This document shows, one piece after another, positions 34,984 through 46,691 of a stretch of 64,000 nucleotides of DNA. The notes under the pieces were generated by a model. It made no database searches. It saw nothing but the letters and a program-made list of their open reading frames with translations, and was not told where the DNA came from. Both the position numbers and the translations under genes were made by a program. Numbering within the stretch: the first letter of the stretch is position 1; the number at the start of each line of letters is the position of its first letter. The stretch is from Fremontodendron californicum (lineage: Eukaryota; Streptophyta; Magnoliopsida; Malvales; Malvaceae): the NCBI GenBank assembly GCA_030761205.1, contig JAULJL010000020.1, positions 3,291,001 through 3,355,000 of the forward strand, written 5' to 3'.

Positions 34984-36157
34984 ATGGAGTTCAAGAACCC
35001 AAGATTGTTTATAGATGGGATCTCCCAAGAAATCACCGCAACAACATTAAAACAACACTTTAGTGAGTATGGTGAAGTGAAAGATGCTCTTATTATTTCT
35101 CACAAAGGGATCGGATTTGTTACTTTTTCTAATCCTTTAATGGCTAAAAACGCCCTTCAACGAGACCACATTATTCTTGGTCAAAAGGCAAGTCTTTAGA
35201 TTTTTTTTTTTACTTGTTAATATTTGATATTTGAATTGTTGATGCAAAGCACTGAAATCAAAGTGATCGGTTAGACCGATTCAATCGAGAATCGATAGTC
35301 TACTCGATCCGATACATATAAAAAAAAAACTCAAGAATTTGCTGAACCAATAAAAAAAAAGATTAAATCATTATTATATTTAAACTTATTTAATATCAAA
35401 ATTATAGATTTAATATTTAATTTATTTTTTTAATTGAATCATCCGATTGAATCGGTTGGATCGATTGAACATTTGACTCAAAAGTCTCATCGATTGACCT
35501 TCGATATGATTTTTTATTTATTGTTTTTATGAGGTATTGTTTGTATCTAATGTAGTCTAACAAAATTTCATAATGAATACAGTTTAATAATTTTTGCATC
35601 AACATAACTTTGATTTTATATATTTTCTTTGGTCTATTTTTTTTCCTTCTTAATTAGGTTTTTGTAAACCAGCCGAACCAAAAATACAAATCAATAATAG
35701 GAAGATTTTTGTGGGGGGTTTGCCTTGTACCATAACACTAGAAGAATTTGAAGAGTATTTTGGGAGTTACGGTACAATCACTGATGCAGTTGTAATATAT
35801 GACAAAGAAAGTAAAAAATGTAAAGGATTTGGGTTCGTCACTTATGATTCAGAGGAAGCTGAGCAAAATGTTTTGCGAAAGAAGTTTCATCAATTGAATA
35901 ATAAGATGGTGGAAGTCAAAAGAGCGACACCAAAAGAAGAGATGAAGACAGATTTTGAGTATGAAAATTATTATTATGGTGGTGGAGTTTTTCCTTTTGG
36001 CATTTATGATGTTAATTCTCAGCCTGTTTTGTATCCACCACCTGTTGGAAATTGCTACTTTTTTTGGGTTGCAATCCCTGGTGGATACCAACCTCATTTC
36101 GGAAGCTATCGAGTATTTGGTCATTCTAACTCTAATCCCTGGCTGTATTTTGGATAA
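34984..36157 (+). CDS. Small two-RRM RNA-binding protein (hnRNP/Musashi-like)
   Basis: Two exons, 34984-35191 and 35658-36157, total 708 bp and 235 aa. RRM1 (about residues 5-68) has RNP2 LFIDGI and RNP1 KGIGFVTF. RRM2 (about 84-158) has RNP2 KIFVGGLP and RNP1 KGFGFVTY. Both carry the aromatic residues that stack on RNA. The linker is short and the C-terminal tail (160-235) is rich in Tyr, Gly and Pro (YYYGGGVFPFG, PPPVGNCYFF). The fold resembles plant hnRNP1/Musashi-like proteins but is much shorter than the usual 350-480 aa, so it may be a shortened or fast-evolving member. The start is the first ATG in frame. The splice donor was chosen as AA|GTCTTT because it keeps RRM2 in frame; the nearby AAG|GCAAGT looks stronger but breaks the frame. 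Confidence 0.8.
35230..35520. repeat. MITE-like inverted segments inside the RRM gene intron
   Basis: ATCGGTTAGACCGATTCAATCGAG (35268-35291) on the left and ATCCGATTGAATCGGTTGGATCGATTG (about 35441-35467) on the right share inverted ATCGATTGAATCGGT motifs around an A/T core. Ends and target duplication are unclear. Confidence 0.45.
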
Positions 36158-36624
36158 ACTTGGTAAAAGATAATTTTCTTTACCATATTATTTTTTTGTG
36201 TTTTGAGTTTATCACATCTCTTTTGTTTCATAAAATATTCATCGTTGTTAATAGTTATTGTAATTGAGATAGGACGACTCTCTATTTTTTAATTTACGAT
36301 TTAGCTCAATTACTTTTAAAAATTAACATCTTATATAAATTTGAGTTCGAATCTTAATATTTATAATATTTTTTTTATTTACAAATTGCAAATTTTTTTG
36401 TTTTAAAAAAAAAGGGGAATGATTTTAGGTAGGCTCTCATCATGCTGGCATTGGGCTTTTAGTCTTAGACTTTGAAACCCCACTTAAAAGTTAAAATAGA
36501 GGGTAGTCATGGCCTCTGTTTGGGCCCTGATTTTGTCTGGACAGTTGTTCCTCTCTAGACTCTCACCATAATTTGAGCATCTGATCAATGACTCAATGAC
36601 TTTGGTTAAAGAAAAAAAAAAAAA

Positions 36625-36870
36625 AGGGACTTTAAATTTATGGGAATATATTGGAACCCCAATCCCCTCTTGTACATGGAGACTACATTATCAAGAAAAA
36701 AGGACTTTAAATTTATGGGAATATATTGGAACCCCTTTCTCCTCTTGTGCATGGAGACTACATTAATCATACATGTGAATTACTAATGTAGATGGCTATG
36801 AGTTGCTTGATTTATTATCAAGAAAAAAAAAGGACTTTAAATTTATGGGAATATATTGGAACCCCTTTCT
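36625..36870. repeat. Three copies of an ~70-bp segment
   Basis: GGACTTTAAATTTATGGGAA followed by TATATTGGAACCCC occurs at about 36627, 36702 and 36831. The first two copies also share TCTTGTRCATGGAGACTACATTA, and copies two and three are each preceded by ATTATCAAGAAAAAA. The third copy fuses directly into the next repeat block. Confidence 0.88.
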
Positions 36871-36873
36871 CTC

Positions 36874-37072
36874 ATTTGGTTTTTCTATTTTCTTTGTTCT
36901 TCTTTGCCCATTGATTAATATCTAATAATTATACAACCATAGGTTTCCAACTGTTACAAGAGAAATGTATACATTTTGGTTTTTCTATTTTCTTTGTTCT
37001 TCTTTGCCCATTGATTAATATCTATTAATTATACAATCATAAGTTTCCAACTGTTACAGGAGAAATGTATAC
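36874..37072. repeat. ~99-bp tandem duplication
   Basis: A segment beginning ATTTGGTTTTTCTATTTTC and ending AGAGAAATGTATAC is repeated head to tail (about 36874-36972 and 36973-37072) with only a few substitutions. It abuts the third copy of the preceding 70-bp repeat, so two separate duplications occurred in one 450-bp tract. Confidence 0.88.
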
Positions 37073-39459
37073 GTACCAGAACAGCAGTGGAAGGCAAAAT
37101 GAGGAGATTTATGAACCTCTGTAATAAGTGTTGCATACATGTTTTTCCAAAACACCTTTTCCAGTTTAACTTAAACAGGGGATTGACCTGAGTGATGATC
37201 AGATTGGAACAGTTTATAATCATTTTAATTTTGTTATTTTACTCTTAGACTGTTTTATGGTAATTGTAGATTTCTCTGCATGCTCATAACTTTAAATAAT
37301 ACTCTTAAAATAATTGTTAACAAAATTCTTTAAATACCCCCAAATTCCATACTTCTTAATCTCTCTCATTCCCCTTGTGTTTTTGTGAGGATAAAGCAAA
37401 AGTGGAATACTAAAAATTAATCCTTATTTCCAGGACCTTGTAGCAGACATGAAAAGCACCTCTTGCACCCAAAGATGAGTTTTAAGAGTTTGGATTCTTG
37501 TTTGAAAGGAACCCCACCAACCACCCTTAGAGTCTTACTAGACATTGGTGCATCTATTCAATTCAATTCTTTTTTTTTTCTTTTTTTTTTCTACAAAAAA
37601 AAACTTTCTCTGTTTGCATTCTCTTTCAGACATATAGGTCCTAGGAATGTGGGTATTTTGGTGATCGATGCTTTTTGGACTTTAACAAGAGAATAGAGTT
37701 TTGCCTACATGCTTTGCTTTCTTTGAATATTTAGATGCTTTTCTCTATTTGTGATAAAAAATCTAGTAGGGTCTTATCTTCTTAGCAGGGCTACAATACC
37801 TCTAGAATTTAGGGTAGTCCCAGCCTTTTTTACACATCTTAATTATCAGAAACAATAAATTACTGTAAAATCTTTTCATAAATTTGAAACAGAAGGAAAG
37901 ATTTTAAAATAACCCCAATCCAAAATTACCAATCTAAAAAGAAAAATATGCTACTGCTACATGTTTGCAGACTTGCAGTGACCAAAGTAGCTCTAGAAAA
38001 AGAATCAAATGTCTGAATGTGACATGACCAATTTGCCTTAGACCATGACATCTGAAAGAAGAGACACTGTCAAATGAAGAAGAAAGAGAGAGAGAGGAAG
38101 ATAAAGCAAAGTTAAAAAGAAGAGTAATGACTAATGAGGTTAGAATCTTGTCTGGCATTGGTTAATAGAAGGGGGGCAACTTTATTGGTCTCTCATCTCA
38201 TTCCCTCAAAAAGGAAAAGAGACCAATGACCTTTCAGCTCCATGCATTGCAATACAGTTTACCACAAAATACTGAGCTGTGTTCACTCTCAGATTGGTTG
38301 CTATCCACTACAATACATGCTTTATCTGTTGACCCTTTGCATTGCATGCTGGCCATTTGGATTTGGGTAAATCTAAAAACTTAACATTAACACTACAATA
38401 ATGGTTAAATGATCTAATAAGCAAAAATTATTTTTAAAAAAATAAAAAATTAATTAAAAAATAAAAGAAAATAATAATTTTATCTTTACAATTTTTTTCC
38501 TAACAATTTTTATTTTTTTTCAAATAATTCATATTCATTAGACCATTTAATAATTATTGTTTTGTTGAAGACATGTTTTTCTAATTTATCCGGTGGATTT
38601 TGCTTGGATTTTCTGGCTCCCACGTGAATTACCAAACTAATCCCCTTCCCTTCATAAATTTCATTGCTTGTTTCAGTTTCATTCATGTTTATAATTGATT
38701 TTATTTCTTCTCTTGCGGTTTTTTTTTTCCTTCCTCTTTCCCTACCATGAAAACGACCATGTTTTCCAGGGAAAGAGAGGATCTCAAAGACCCAGGAAAA
38801 TAAATACTTCTGCCAGGAAATAGAGTGGTTGGGTAACAGTTAGCATTAACTTTATGATTAAATTAATGATTAGATAATTAATTTTTTAATCACAGTATGT
38901 TTTTTCTCTTTTTTCTTATCCCCTTTAATTTTACGTCTTGCTTTGTGATCAAAGTGCTCCTTTTTTTTTTTTCTTTTCCTTTTTAATTTTCCCCTTTAAA
39001 TGCCTAACACTTAATTTTTCAATGCCAAGGCTCTTTAATTACTAACATTTTGTTTGCTTTTGCGGCTCTTAATGAATGAAAAACATGTTTTGTCAAATAA
39101 AATTCTTTGTTCCTTTTTTGTTCTTTAATGGCAGCCAAATGGCAAATGCTCTGGTTGCTTTTTCTTTTCATTGAAAGATTGTTACTGAATTTGTTCAACT
39201 ATGTAAAGTAGACTACTGTTAATTAAGCATTTCATTACCCATTAATCATTCATAAAATCAGGATTGAACGAGTAATTCCTTAGATTCCAAACGAATTAGA
39301 TCAATCATTCGAATCAAGTCAGTAAATTCACTAAATACTGCATCTAATTTAAACTATGAACAAGAAAAAACCTTGGAGGATATACTATTCTTCTGCCTCA
39401 CCAATCTTTTATAAGATGAAAGAATCTATTACTATCAAACAACAACAGGAACAACAAAG
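37073..39459. other. Gene-free spacer
   Basis: No gene recognised. The frame at 37463-37696 ends in a homopolymer-rich, low-complexity stretch and has no family resemblance. A CACGTG G-box lies near 38622-38627. Polypyrimidine tracts occur at about 38710-38745 and 38960-38995. Confidence 0.5.
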
Positions 39460-40387
39460 ATGCAGGAACTAAAGGTTGTTCTAGTCACCGTTTGTCCCAA
39501 AGGTGGCATTGGATATGAATATTTGCAGGGAATTTGCCAAGCAGAATTGCCGCCTTTTTGCATCTGACATCCCTCAACTCATGGATGACATATTAGATAT
39601 CAGTTCCGATGAAATCAAAACGATAGAGCTCGATGTTTCATCAGACGATCGAGAGCGTGTCATCAGCTGTGAATACAGTTATATCCGAGTATGGTCACAT
39701 TTATGTGCTACAAAATAATGCTGGTATAGGAAGCCGAAGCCCTTTAGCTGAGCTTTCACTAGATGCAATCAAGAAAGATAGGGAAATCTAACACATTGGA
39801 GCTGCTGACGTATAATCAATGTAGGGAATGTTGTTTGGAGCTATGTTACTCGGATTCGGGTGTGAGTATCGGATACGAGTATGTATCCGACACGAATATG
39901 TTCAATTTTTTTAAAAGTTTTTCATGTATTTGGAGGGTTGGGTCATATCCTCATATGTCGGATACGAGTGTCGAACACGGGTACTTCAAGAAAAATAAAG
40001 AATCGGAACAACATAGGTTGGAGAGTGCCAGTCCCATGAGCAACACTTTGCGTGTTGAATTAAGGGCTAAAGGCCCTTTGGTATCAGTATGGTGCTTCTG
40101 GTGTCTGGTGCTGTGAGATCAAATTTCGGAAGCTCTAGCCTGGAGAGGCTGGCAAATCATGATTGGAATCTTTATAAGGAGAATTCAAGGATGCCATTGC
40201 TGAACGAGCCAGGGCTTCCCAAGGTTCCAAGGCAACGGATGCTAATAAAGAAGGTTTTGAGTCGTAAACCACCAAAACAGATAGTATTTGGTCACATGAC
40301 TATCTGTTTGCTGTGCTTTCATGGTCTCCAGTTTGGGTTAGAAATCTGTTTCTTAGTACTCGTTTCAACCTGAACCAGAGGTTTTAA
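39460..40387 (+). pseudogene. Dead short-chain dehydrogenase (1-acyl-DHAP reductase-like) copy
   Basis: Fragments align in order with plant NADPH-dependent 1-acyldihydroxyacetone-phosphate reductase-like SDRs: VVLVTVCPKGGIGYEY, CREFAKQNCRLFASDIP, IELDVSSDD, NNAGIGSRSPLAELSLDA, VNVGNVV, MSNTLRVELRA, SNFGSSSLERL and KPPKQIVFGHMT, and in another frame LSWSPVWVRNLF to the stop at 40387. Frameshifts lie near 39523, 39666, 39788 and 40297. The Rossmann TGxxxGxG reads TVCPKGGIG (Gly lost). The segment with the catalytic YxxxK is absent, and a 172-bp MITE sits at that point. No introns are seen where plant relatives are, as I recall, intron-containing, so a retrocopy is likely. It is non-functional. 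Confidence 0.88.
39843..40014. mobile_element. Short MITE inserted in the dehydrogenase pseudogene
   Basis: Left end ATGTTACTCGGATTCGGGTG; the right end reverse-complemented reads ATGTTGTTCCGATTC. Inside are GTATCGGATACGAG and GGATACGAGTGTCGAACAC phrases. Flanks GTTTGGAG and GGTTGGAG suggest an imperfect 8-9 bp target duplication. Same family as 31769-31952; a more degenerate relative may lie at 45370-45530. Confidence 0.75.
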
Positions 40388-40709
40388 GGAATTATAAATG
40401 ATTTACTATCAACCTAATCAAGTTGATTAGCAGATCATAGTCATACCAAGCAAAACTTATGAGTTATGATTAATTAGTACTTGTGAAATTAGCATGTGTG
40501 TGGCTTGGCTCCACACAAAGGAGAATTTTGAAATTTCAGTAGTGTGTATTTTTTACCATAGAAGGAATTCCCTTAATTATGGGATTAAACTATTTGTAGG
40601 ACAGCTAAGTGTCAAGTTAGGGTTGTTTTAAACACAAAAGTTAGGTGTTCCTGTCACAACCTGAGAGGGTACAATGGTCCAAGCAAGGTAAGAAGTGAAA
40701 GGAGACTTA

Positions 40710-41068
40710 GAGCTTGTATAGCATTGCTTCGGAAAAGACTTGGGTTAAAAAAAAAATCGAATTAGAAATGGTAAAAAACTGTATTTTAAAATTTTTTAAG
40801 TGTTTGATATTATTGTGAAAAAGTATTGTGATAAATTGAAATGTCAAAAAAATATATGTTTAAAATAATAAAAATATAAAGATGTGAGGATAATAAAGTT
40901 ATTTTATTTAAAAACCAGTTTTTAAAACCCAAAACGTTATTTTTTGGTTTGACTTTTCAAACCATGATTTTAATCGCAAAAACCAATTTATTTTTATCCG
41001 TTTAGTATTACGTTGCTGTGAAAAATAACTTTTGACATCAAAAACTATGCCAACATCTAAACGAGGCC
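40710..41068. mobile_element. Tourist-like (PIF/Harbinger) MITE, copy 1, 359 bp
   Basis: Flanked by TTA on both sides (40707-40709 and 41069-41071), the target duplication typical of PIF/Harbinger elements. Left end GAGCTTGTATAGCATTGC; the right end reverse-complemented reads GGCCTCGTTTAGATGTTGGC. The interior aligns along its length with 59157-59549 (shared GATGTGAGGATAATAAA and AAAATAATAAAA). A TAA microsatellite (41070-41101) begins at the right target site. Confidence 0.82.
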
Positions 41069-41101
<33 letters not shown>

Positions 41102-44100
41102 GGTAACCAAGTTCCTAATAAAAAAAAAGGGTTAATGAGAGGCCCATTTGAAGCAGAAAATGAAGGGAAAAGAAAGCACCACAAAACCAAGGCCTTCCCC
41201 ATCTGCTTCCCACCAAAATGGTCATGTCTGTCTTGTGACAATGAAAGGAAAGCAAAATCTGGCTGATTGCAGCAGCAGGACAAAGCTTTCTTTGTTAGTC
41301 CCATGCACTATTTCTAGTAAAACTTAATTGGTCTCCACTCTACTGCTTTTGTTTAGGTGGATTTTCTCATCATTGCTACACTCAAAAAAGATGGGAGTGG
41401 GGGGTACCCCCCTTCCATCTCCTCTGTTACATCTTTCCCACTCAAAAACTCTTCCCCACTCTCTTTTCAAACCAAATCATTCTCTCTGGAAATTCTGTCT
41501 CCATGAATTTGGTTATATAGTCATGCAAATTTTGCATGCAAAAATATATTACTATATCATGAAAAATTCCGGCTAACAAAGATTTAAATTACAATCTTAA
41601 ACGATTTTGTGATCGCGTCATGTTTATTACGATTGCGGACATAATAGATATTATCGTGATCATTGTGATCATTAATTTTTTATTTATTTTATTTTACAAA
41701 ACTTACTGTAACATAGTAATTATAATTATAATCATAAAAAAATTAATAATTTTAAAAATAATTTATGATCTATAAAAAAAAAAAAAAAGTATTCAAAAGT
41801 TATAAAATTGAATCTAAATATATGTAATTCACGTTCATGAATTTAATCGTTACGAACCGTTAATCATTTATATTTCAATTGCGATGAATATTGATGGTGA
41901 AAAGAACAAAAATCGTAAAACAACGATTATAACATCATGTTCCTACCGCTATTTAAATGGCACTTAAACTTCCTCTCAAATAAAACCAATTTGATTCTTG
42001 AATCTTACCCTATAAATCTTGACTAGGTTTTTTTTAGCATGAATTCACTACAGTGTCAAACATAGTCCTGACACCGGCGCCCGACAAAACCTTACCACTC
42101 TGTTTGGCTGCCTAGAACAATAATTTATTTTTTCAAATTTTAAAATTTTTTGTTACTTTAGTCTTTAGGAATTAGAATCTCAAAGTAAACTATAAATGCT
42201 CGTAAGAACAACTTATCTTTTATAATTATTTAGAACCCATACAATACAAATTCAATTACTCTGAACAATTTCCCCTAGGCTTCCCCAAAATAGTTGCTAA
42301 TCTAACACTATAGTCAGCTACAAGAACAATAATTGTTTGAAGGTGCCTAATTTGAATTTTTCTTTAAAAGTAGCTGTAGCTATTGAGAAATTTTCATTTC
42401 CTTTTTTTCCTTAATGAGATATTCAAAAGATGCTAAAAGAAATGAAATTACTAGCAACCATGTTTGGAGAAATATGCACAGTTTCATAATAATTTTTAAT
42501 ATATTTTAAATAATAAAACTAATTTTTTTAATTTAACAAATCAAACTAAATTTAAACAAATAATAATCGGATTCATATATAAAAAAAAAAAAAAATCCGT
42601 CAACAAAAAGTTGAAGGACGGTTGCATTTAATGCAGCAATTAAAGAGAAAAGAAGGAATGCCAATGGCCAAGGGGAGTCTTTATAGATTAAAAAAGATTT
42701 AAACATCCAAACTCGGCTTAGCAAATATTCTCCGAGTATTAAAAGGCTTTATCGAGACAATCGGATATAAAGTGTTCATCCCCAAAAAAGTATGTTCTTA
42801 TCTTAAGGGCCCCTTCACTCATCATTTGAAGAATATCAACTTTGACATAAACTATACTATTGGGACTCTTAATTTTTTAAAAATATTTATATTTAACCTC
42901 TGTGTTTAATACAATTCTGAATATCAATATAAGATATAAAATTTTAAATATATAAAAAAAATTAAAAAATAAATATATTCGTATCAAATACATATTTATA
43001 TTCAATATTTATCTCAAATCCGAAATAATATAAGATATAAAGTTTTACCTTATAGCCTATAGCATGCTCTCAATTTCTAATACCTATCTATTAATTTGTT
43101 TAATTAGCCTTTGATATCGGCAATTAAATTAAACCAAATATTAACAATATTTTTCTTTCATGTTAAAAACAAAACAAGGGAAAAAAGTTTTTTTTTTACT
43201 CTCATATCTTTATTCCTTAAGATAAACAAAGAAATGAAAGGACGGGTGCGTAGTTGTATTTTAGTTTATATTAGTCATAGTTAGATAGCTTCCCTCCACG
43301 TTTATCACAGTGACCCACCCACCTCTTACCTTTTTTGTTTATCTAAAGCAAAAGATAAAGCAAAAATAAAAAGATCTGAAATTTTAATTATGATAGCTCG
43401 ACATGGAATTGAACATAGATATACCAAAATAAATCCCATTGGGCCAAACTTCTCCTTTAGTCAATTTTTATCATAAAGCAAAGTTAATGCACCATCTTCT
43501 GCTTCTTCTAATACTATCTTTTTTATTATTATTATTATTATTATTATTTCATTGTATTATCTTTTATTTATTCTTAAGGACTGTACACCCAAAAGTACAT
43601 GCATTAATTCATTATGCTAAAGTTTGATATGGCACATAAGGTTGATATTTATGACTACTCCAAAAAGGACAAAGAGGCAGACAAGACAAGACAAGTTTGG
43701 GGTTGATTTTCCAATCTCTCCCTCTGGTTTTCTTTCAAAATAAATAAAGAAATCTTTTTTAAAATGATGTCATGAATGTTATATTAAGCATTTGTTTTGA
43801 ATCAAATTATTTGTAATTAAGATGCTAGATATGATTATTTTAGCAAAGATGTTTAGTTGTTTTATGGCTGCTTGTCTATTTTAAGCAAAATTAACCTACT
43901 AAATAATCAATCCAATCATCCCAATTTCTTTACGTTACATTTGGATGACCAATAAAATCCAATCATAGAATACGATAAAAACCTCCCACCAATCATTTAA
44001 ATATACTATTCTTAATCAATAATAGATGTAAATAAAATACATCTGATGTAATTTAAGCATCGTCTAGTTGATAAACAAAATCATCAATCAAACAAAATTT

Positions 44101-46691
44101 TGTCATAAAGTTCAATTATGCCAAAGTTGTAGAATCAAATCCCAATACATTTACTTACTAAGACTAAAAATGGTGAATGAATTAAGGATGATCTATTTTT
44201 TTCCACAGAGACATTTTCTTTTTTCAATTCATCAAAATAGTCAAAAACATGGGTTTTACCTCTATTAATTGACATTTTTTTTAAAAATTGTCTCAAATTT
44301 GTCCAGAAATAAGGTCAATTGTGGATGAATCAGGAAAGCATAAAACTAAATTAAAAATATCAACCGTGTTTAAATAAAAAAAACTATTGCAACTCAAACT
44401 CTCAAAGAACCAAATCGAAGCTGAATGCTTGGATGCTTGTTTGTGCTCCATTTGGGCCATGGATAGGCACCTTCTTTCTGGCAGGGTTTACCAGTTACCA
44501 GTAAGCAAACATGCAAAAGGACAATCCAAAGAGCCAGTCAAAATTGTGACTTTGCCAGGCACTTGCCATGGCATGCATGTTTTTACCAAATGGTTAATTT
44601 CTAAGAAACGACGTCGTGGAGACTGGCAAGGGTTCTATTTAGATTTAATAATATGTATATTTATATTATTGTTTTTTTTTTCATAATCGTATTTAAATGT
44701 TATATATTTATTTAAATATTGACGTATTAATAATTTATATTATATAAATTTTGATATATTAATTTTTTTTTTTGTTATATTATATTTTAATTATTTTGTT
44801 CATAACCCTAATCCCAATTTTTTTTTTTGAGTTGCAAAAACAATGGTAGGCCCAGCAAAAGAAGCAGTGTAGTGATAGGTGAGCAGAGATCAGGCAGTAG
44901 TATTGTATTGTCTTTCTGGTTTTCAGGCTGTTATAAAATGTATTGCTCTTCTCCCTACAAAGCCTGCTACAACAATTAAAGCCAATGCTGTACCTTGTTT
45001 TTTCCTTTAATTTTACCAACGCTATATTCAAATAAATTTGCCGTATTAATGTGCTGCAGCTACACCCACACCCACAAATATTATACTCTGAAATACCCCA
45101 CTATTTATGTATTGGCAACTTGAATTTTTAATGGTTTTTCATTTATTCACTATCCCTCCTCCATTTTTCTTGTTTATAACCTTGTAGACATACTTATTTA
45201 GATTTCTTGTTGAGTGATATAAAAGACTAGTCCTTAAGGAGACACCATTACTTTTCCATGATGACAAATTTTAATTTTAATGTAACATAATTGATATTTG
45301 TAGATAGAACCAATTACTACATGTATCAAAAAAATATACTACTAGTTTACGTTAATCGAATTTAAAGTGATTGTCGGATATAAGTATGTGTTCGATACAG
45401 GTATATTTAATTTTTAAATTTTTTTTAATATATTTGAAAGATTATATCTAATACTCATATCTGAATATGTGACAGATACAAATACCGAATACGAATATTT
45501 ATAAAATAAAAAAATAGTCCGAATAAAATAACTACTAGTACTATATATCTTGCCTCATTTTGTAACATTGATTTGTTATGATAAAAATAAATATAGCCCA
45601 CTAATATAAAAGTTCAATTGAATTTCCTAAAGTTATACCAAGTGTTAATTTTTGGTACTCCAGGAAGAGTGTTAGTATTTTTTCTTTCTTTCTCATAAAT
45701 GGAAAGCTTTTGTAAATTTTGATATAGTGAGACTTTTTATTACAGAAAAAAAATGATTATTACTAAATTATTGTTTAGGTTAAAGCTATTTAGTACATGC
45801 ATTTGATTAAAAGAAAAAGAAAACTTGCTACATATATATACGTTTTTTCTTTGTTTTTGTTTTTTATACTTGAAAAAGAGCGTACTGTCACGGGCTTATA
45901 CGTCCTGCAAGTATTTAAGTTGAAACTAAACAGACAAAGAATGAAAACCGAACTTGTTTATACTGGTGGATATTTTGGGGGGGTATCCAGGAGGAACCAG
46001 TGGTATCCACATGAGAAAAATAAGGTTTATTGGGTCGTAAGTGCACTATTAATGCTGCTACTATAGCGTCTTGTCTTTGGGTGCAGCAGCTTCTGGCTGG
46101 GGCTGGGATAATCTCTTATTTAATCTTTTTTAAATAAATGAATCTTTGAATTTTTAATAATGTGTTTGGGGGAGGGGTCTTAAAAGGAAAAGATAGAAAT
46201 AAAAAAGGGGAAATGCAAGAAGGAGCGTAGGGTAAAGCAAAAGAAGAGGTCTTTCTCATACACAGATCCCTATGGATATGGAATGCAGGAAGGATACCCA
46301 GCATAGCTTGCTGGAACTCATTCTTTTTGTTTAGTTTAAAGGAAGAACTTGCTTTGTTTCTCTTTAGAAATATTTTCACTGAGAGAGAGAGAGAGAGAAA
46401 GTCTCATACTCTCATGCATATAGAATAGATTCAGTTGCAGGAGTTTTGGATTTGTTAGATGAGTTGTTAGATTTGGTCCAATATCTCTTCTGCAGCTACA
46501 AAACAAAAATCCCCACTGTTTTTTTTTTTTTTTTGGCTCTTCTTTATTTTCTTTTCAAAATGGAGTGAAGCAAGGAGATGGTTCGTTTTATGATTAATAA
46601 TTTATTTGTTTCCTAATGATTGAGTTGCCCTGCTCTCTAAGAGGAACTTGTCTAGAATCATTGCTAGGTTGGAAAGAAACATAGTTAGAAG
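41102..46691. other. Gene-free region upstream of ANT
   Basis: No protein gene recognised; the 99-codon frame at 44387-44686 has no family resemblance. 41590-41950 has inverted ATCGTAA/TTACGAT-type motifs like a decayed MITE. 45370-45530 carries GTCGGATAT...ATACCGAATACGAAT, a degenerate relative of the ATGTTACT family. Microsatellites: TTA near 43525-43548 and GA at 46380-46397, the latter about 300 bp upstream of the ANT ATG in its probable promoter or leader. Confidence 0.5.

Noticed and set aside
35180..35200. GC-AG intron (AAG|GCAAGT) in the RRM gene
   Set aside because: It matches the GC-donor consensus but puts the second RRM out of frame. The GT 5 bp downstream keeps frame.
44387..44686. 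99-codon ORF upstream of ANT
   Set aside because: No family resemblance, no conserved motif, and it ends in a T-rich low-complexity tail.
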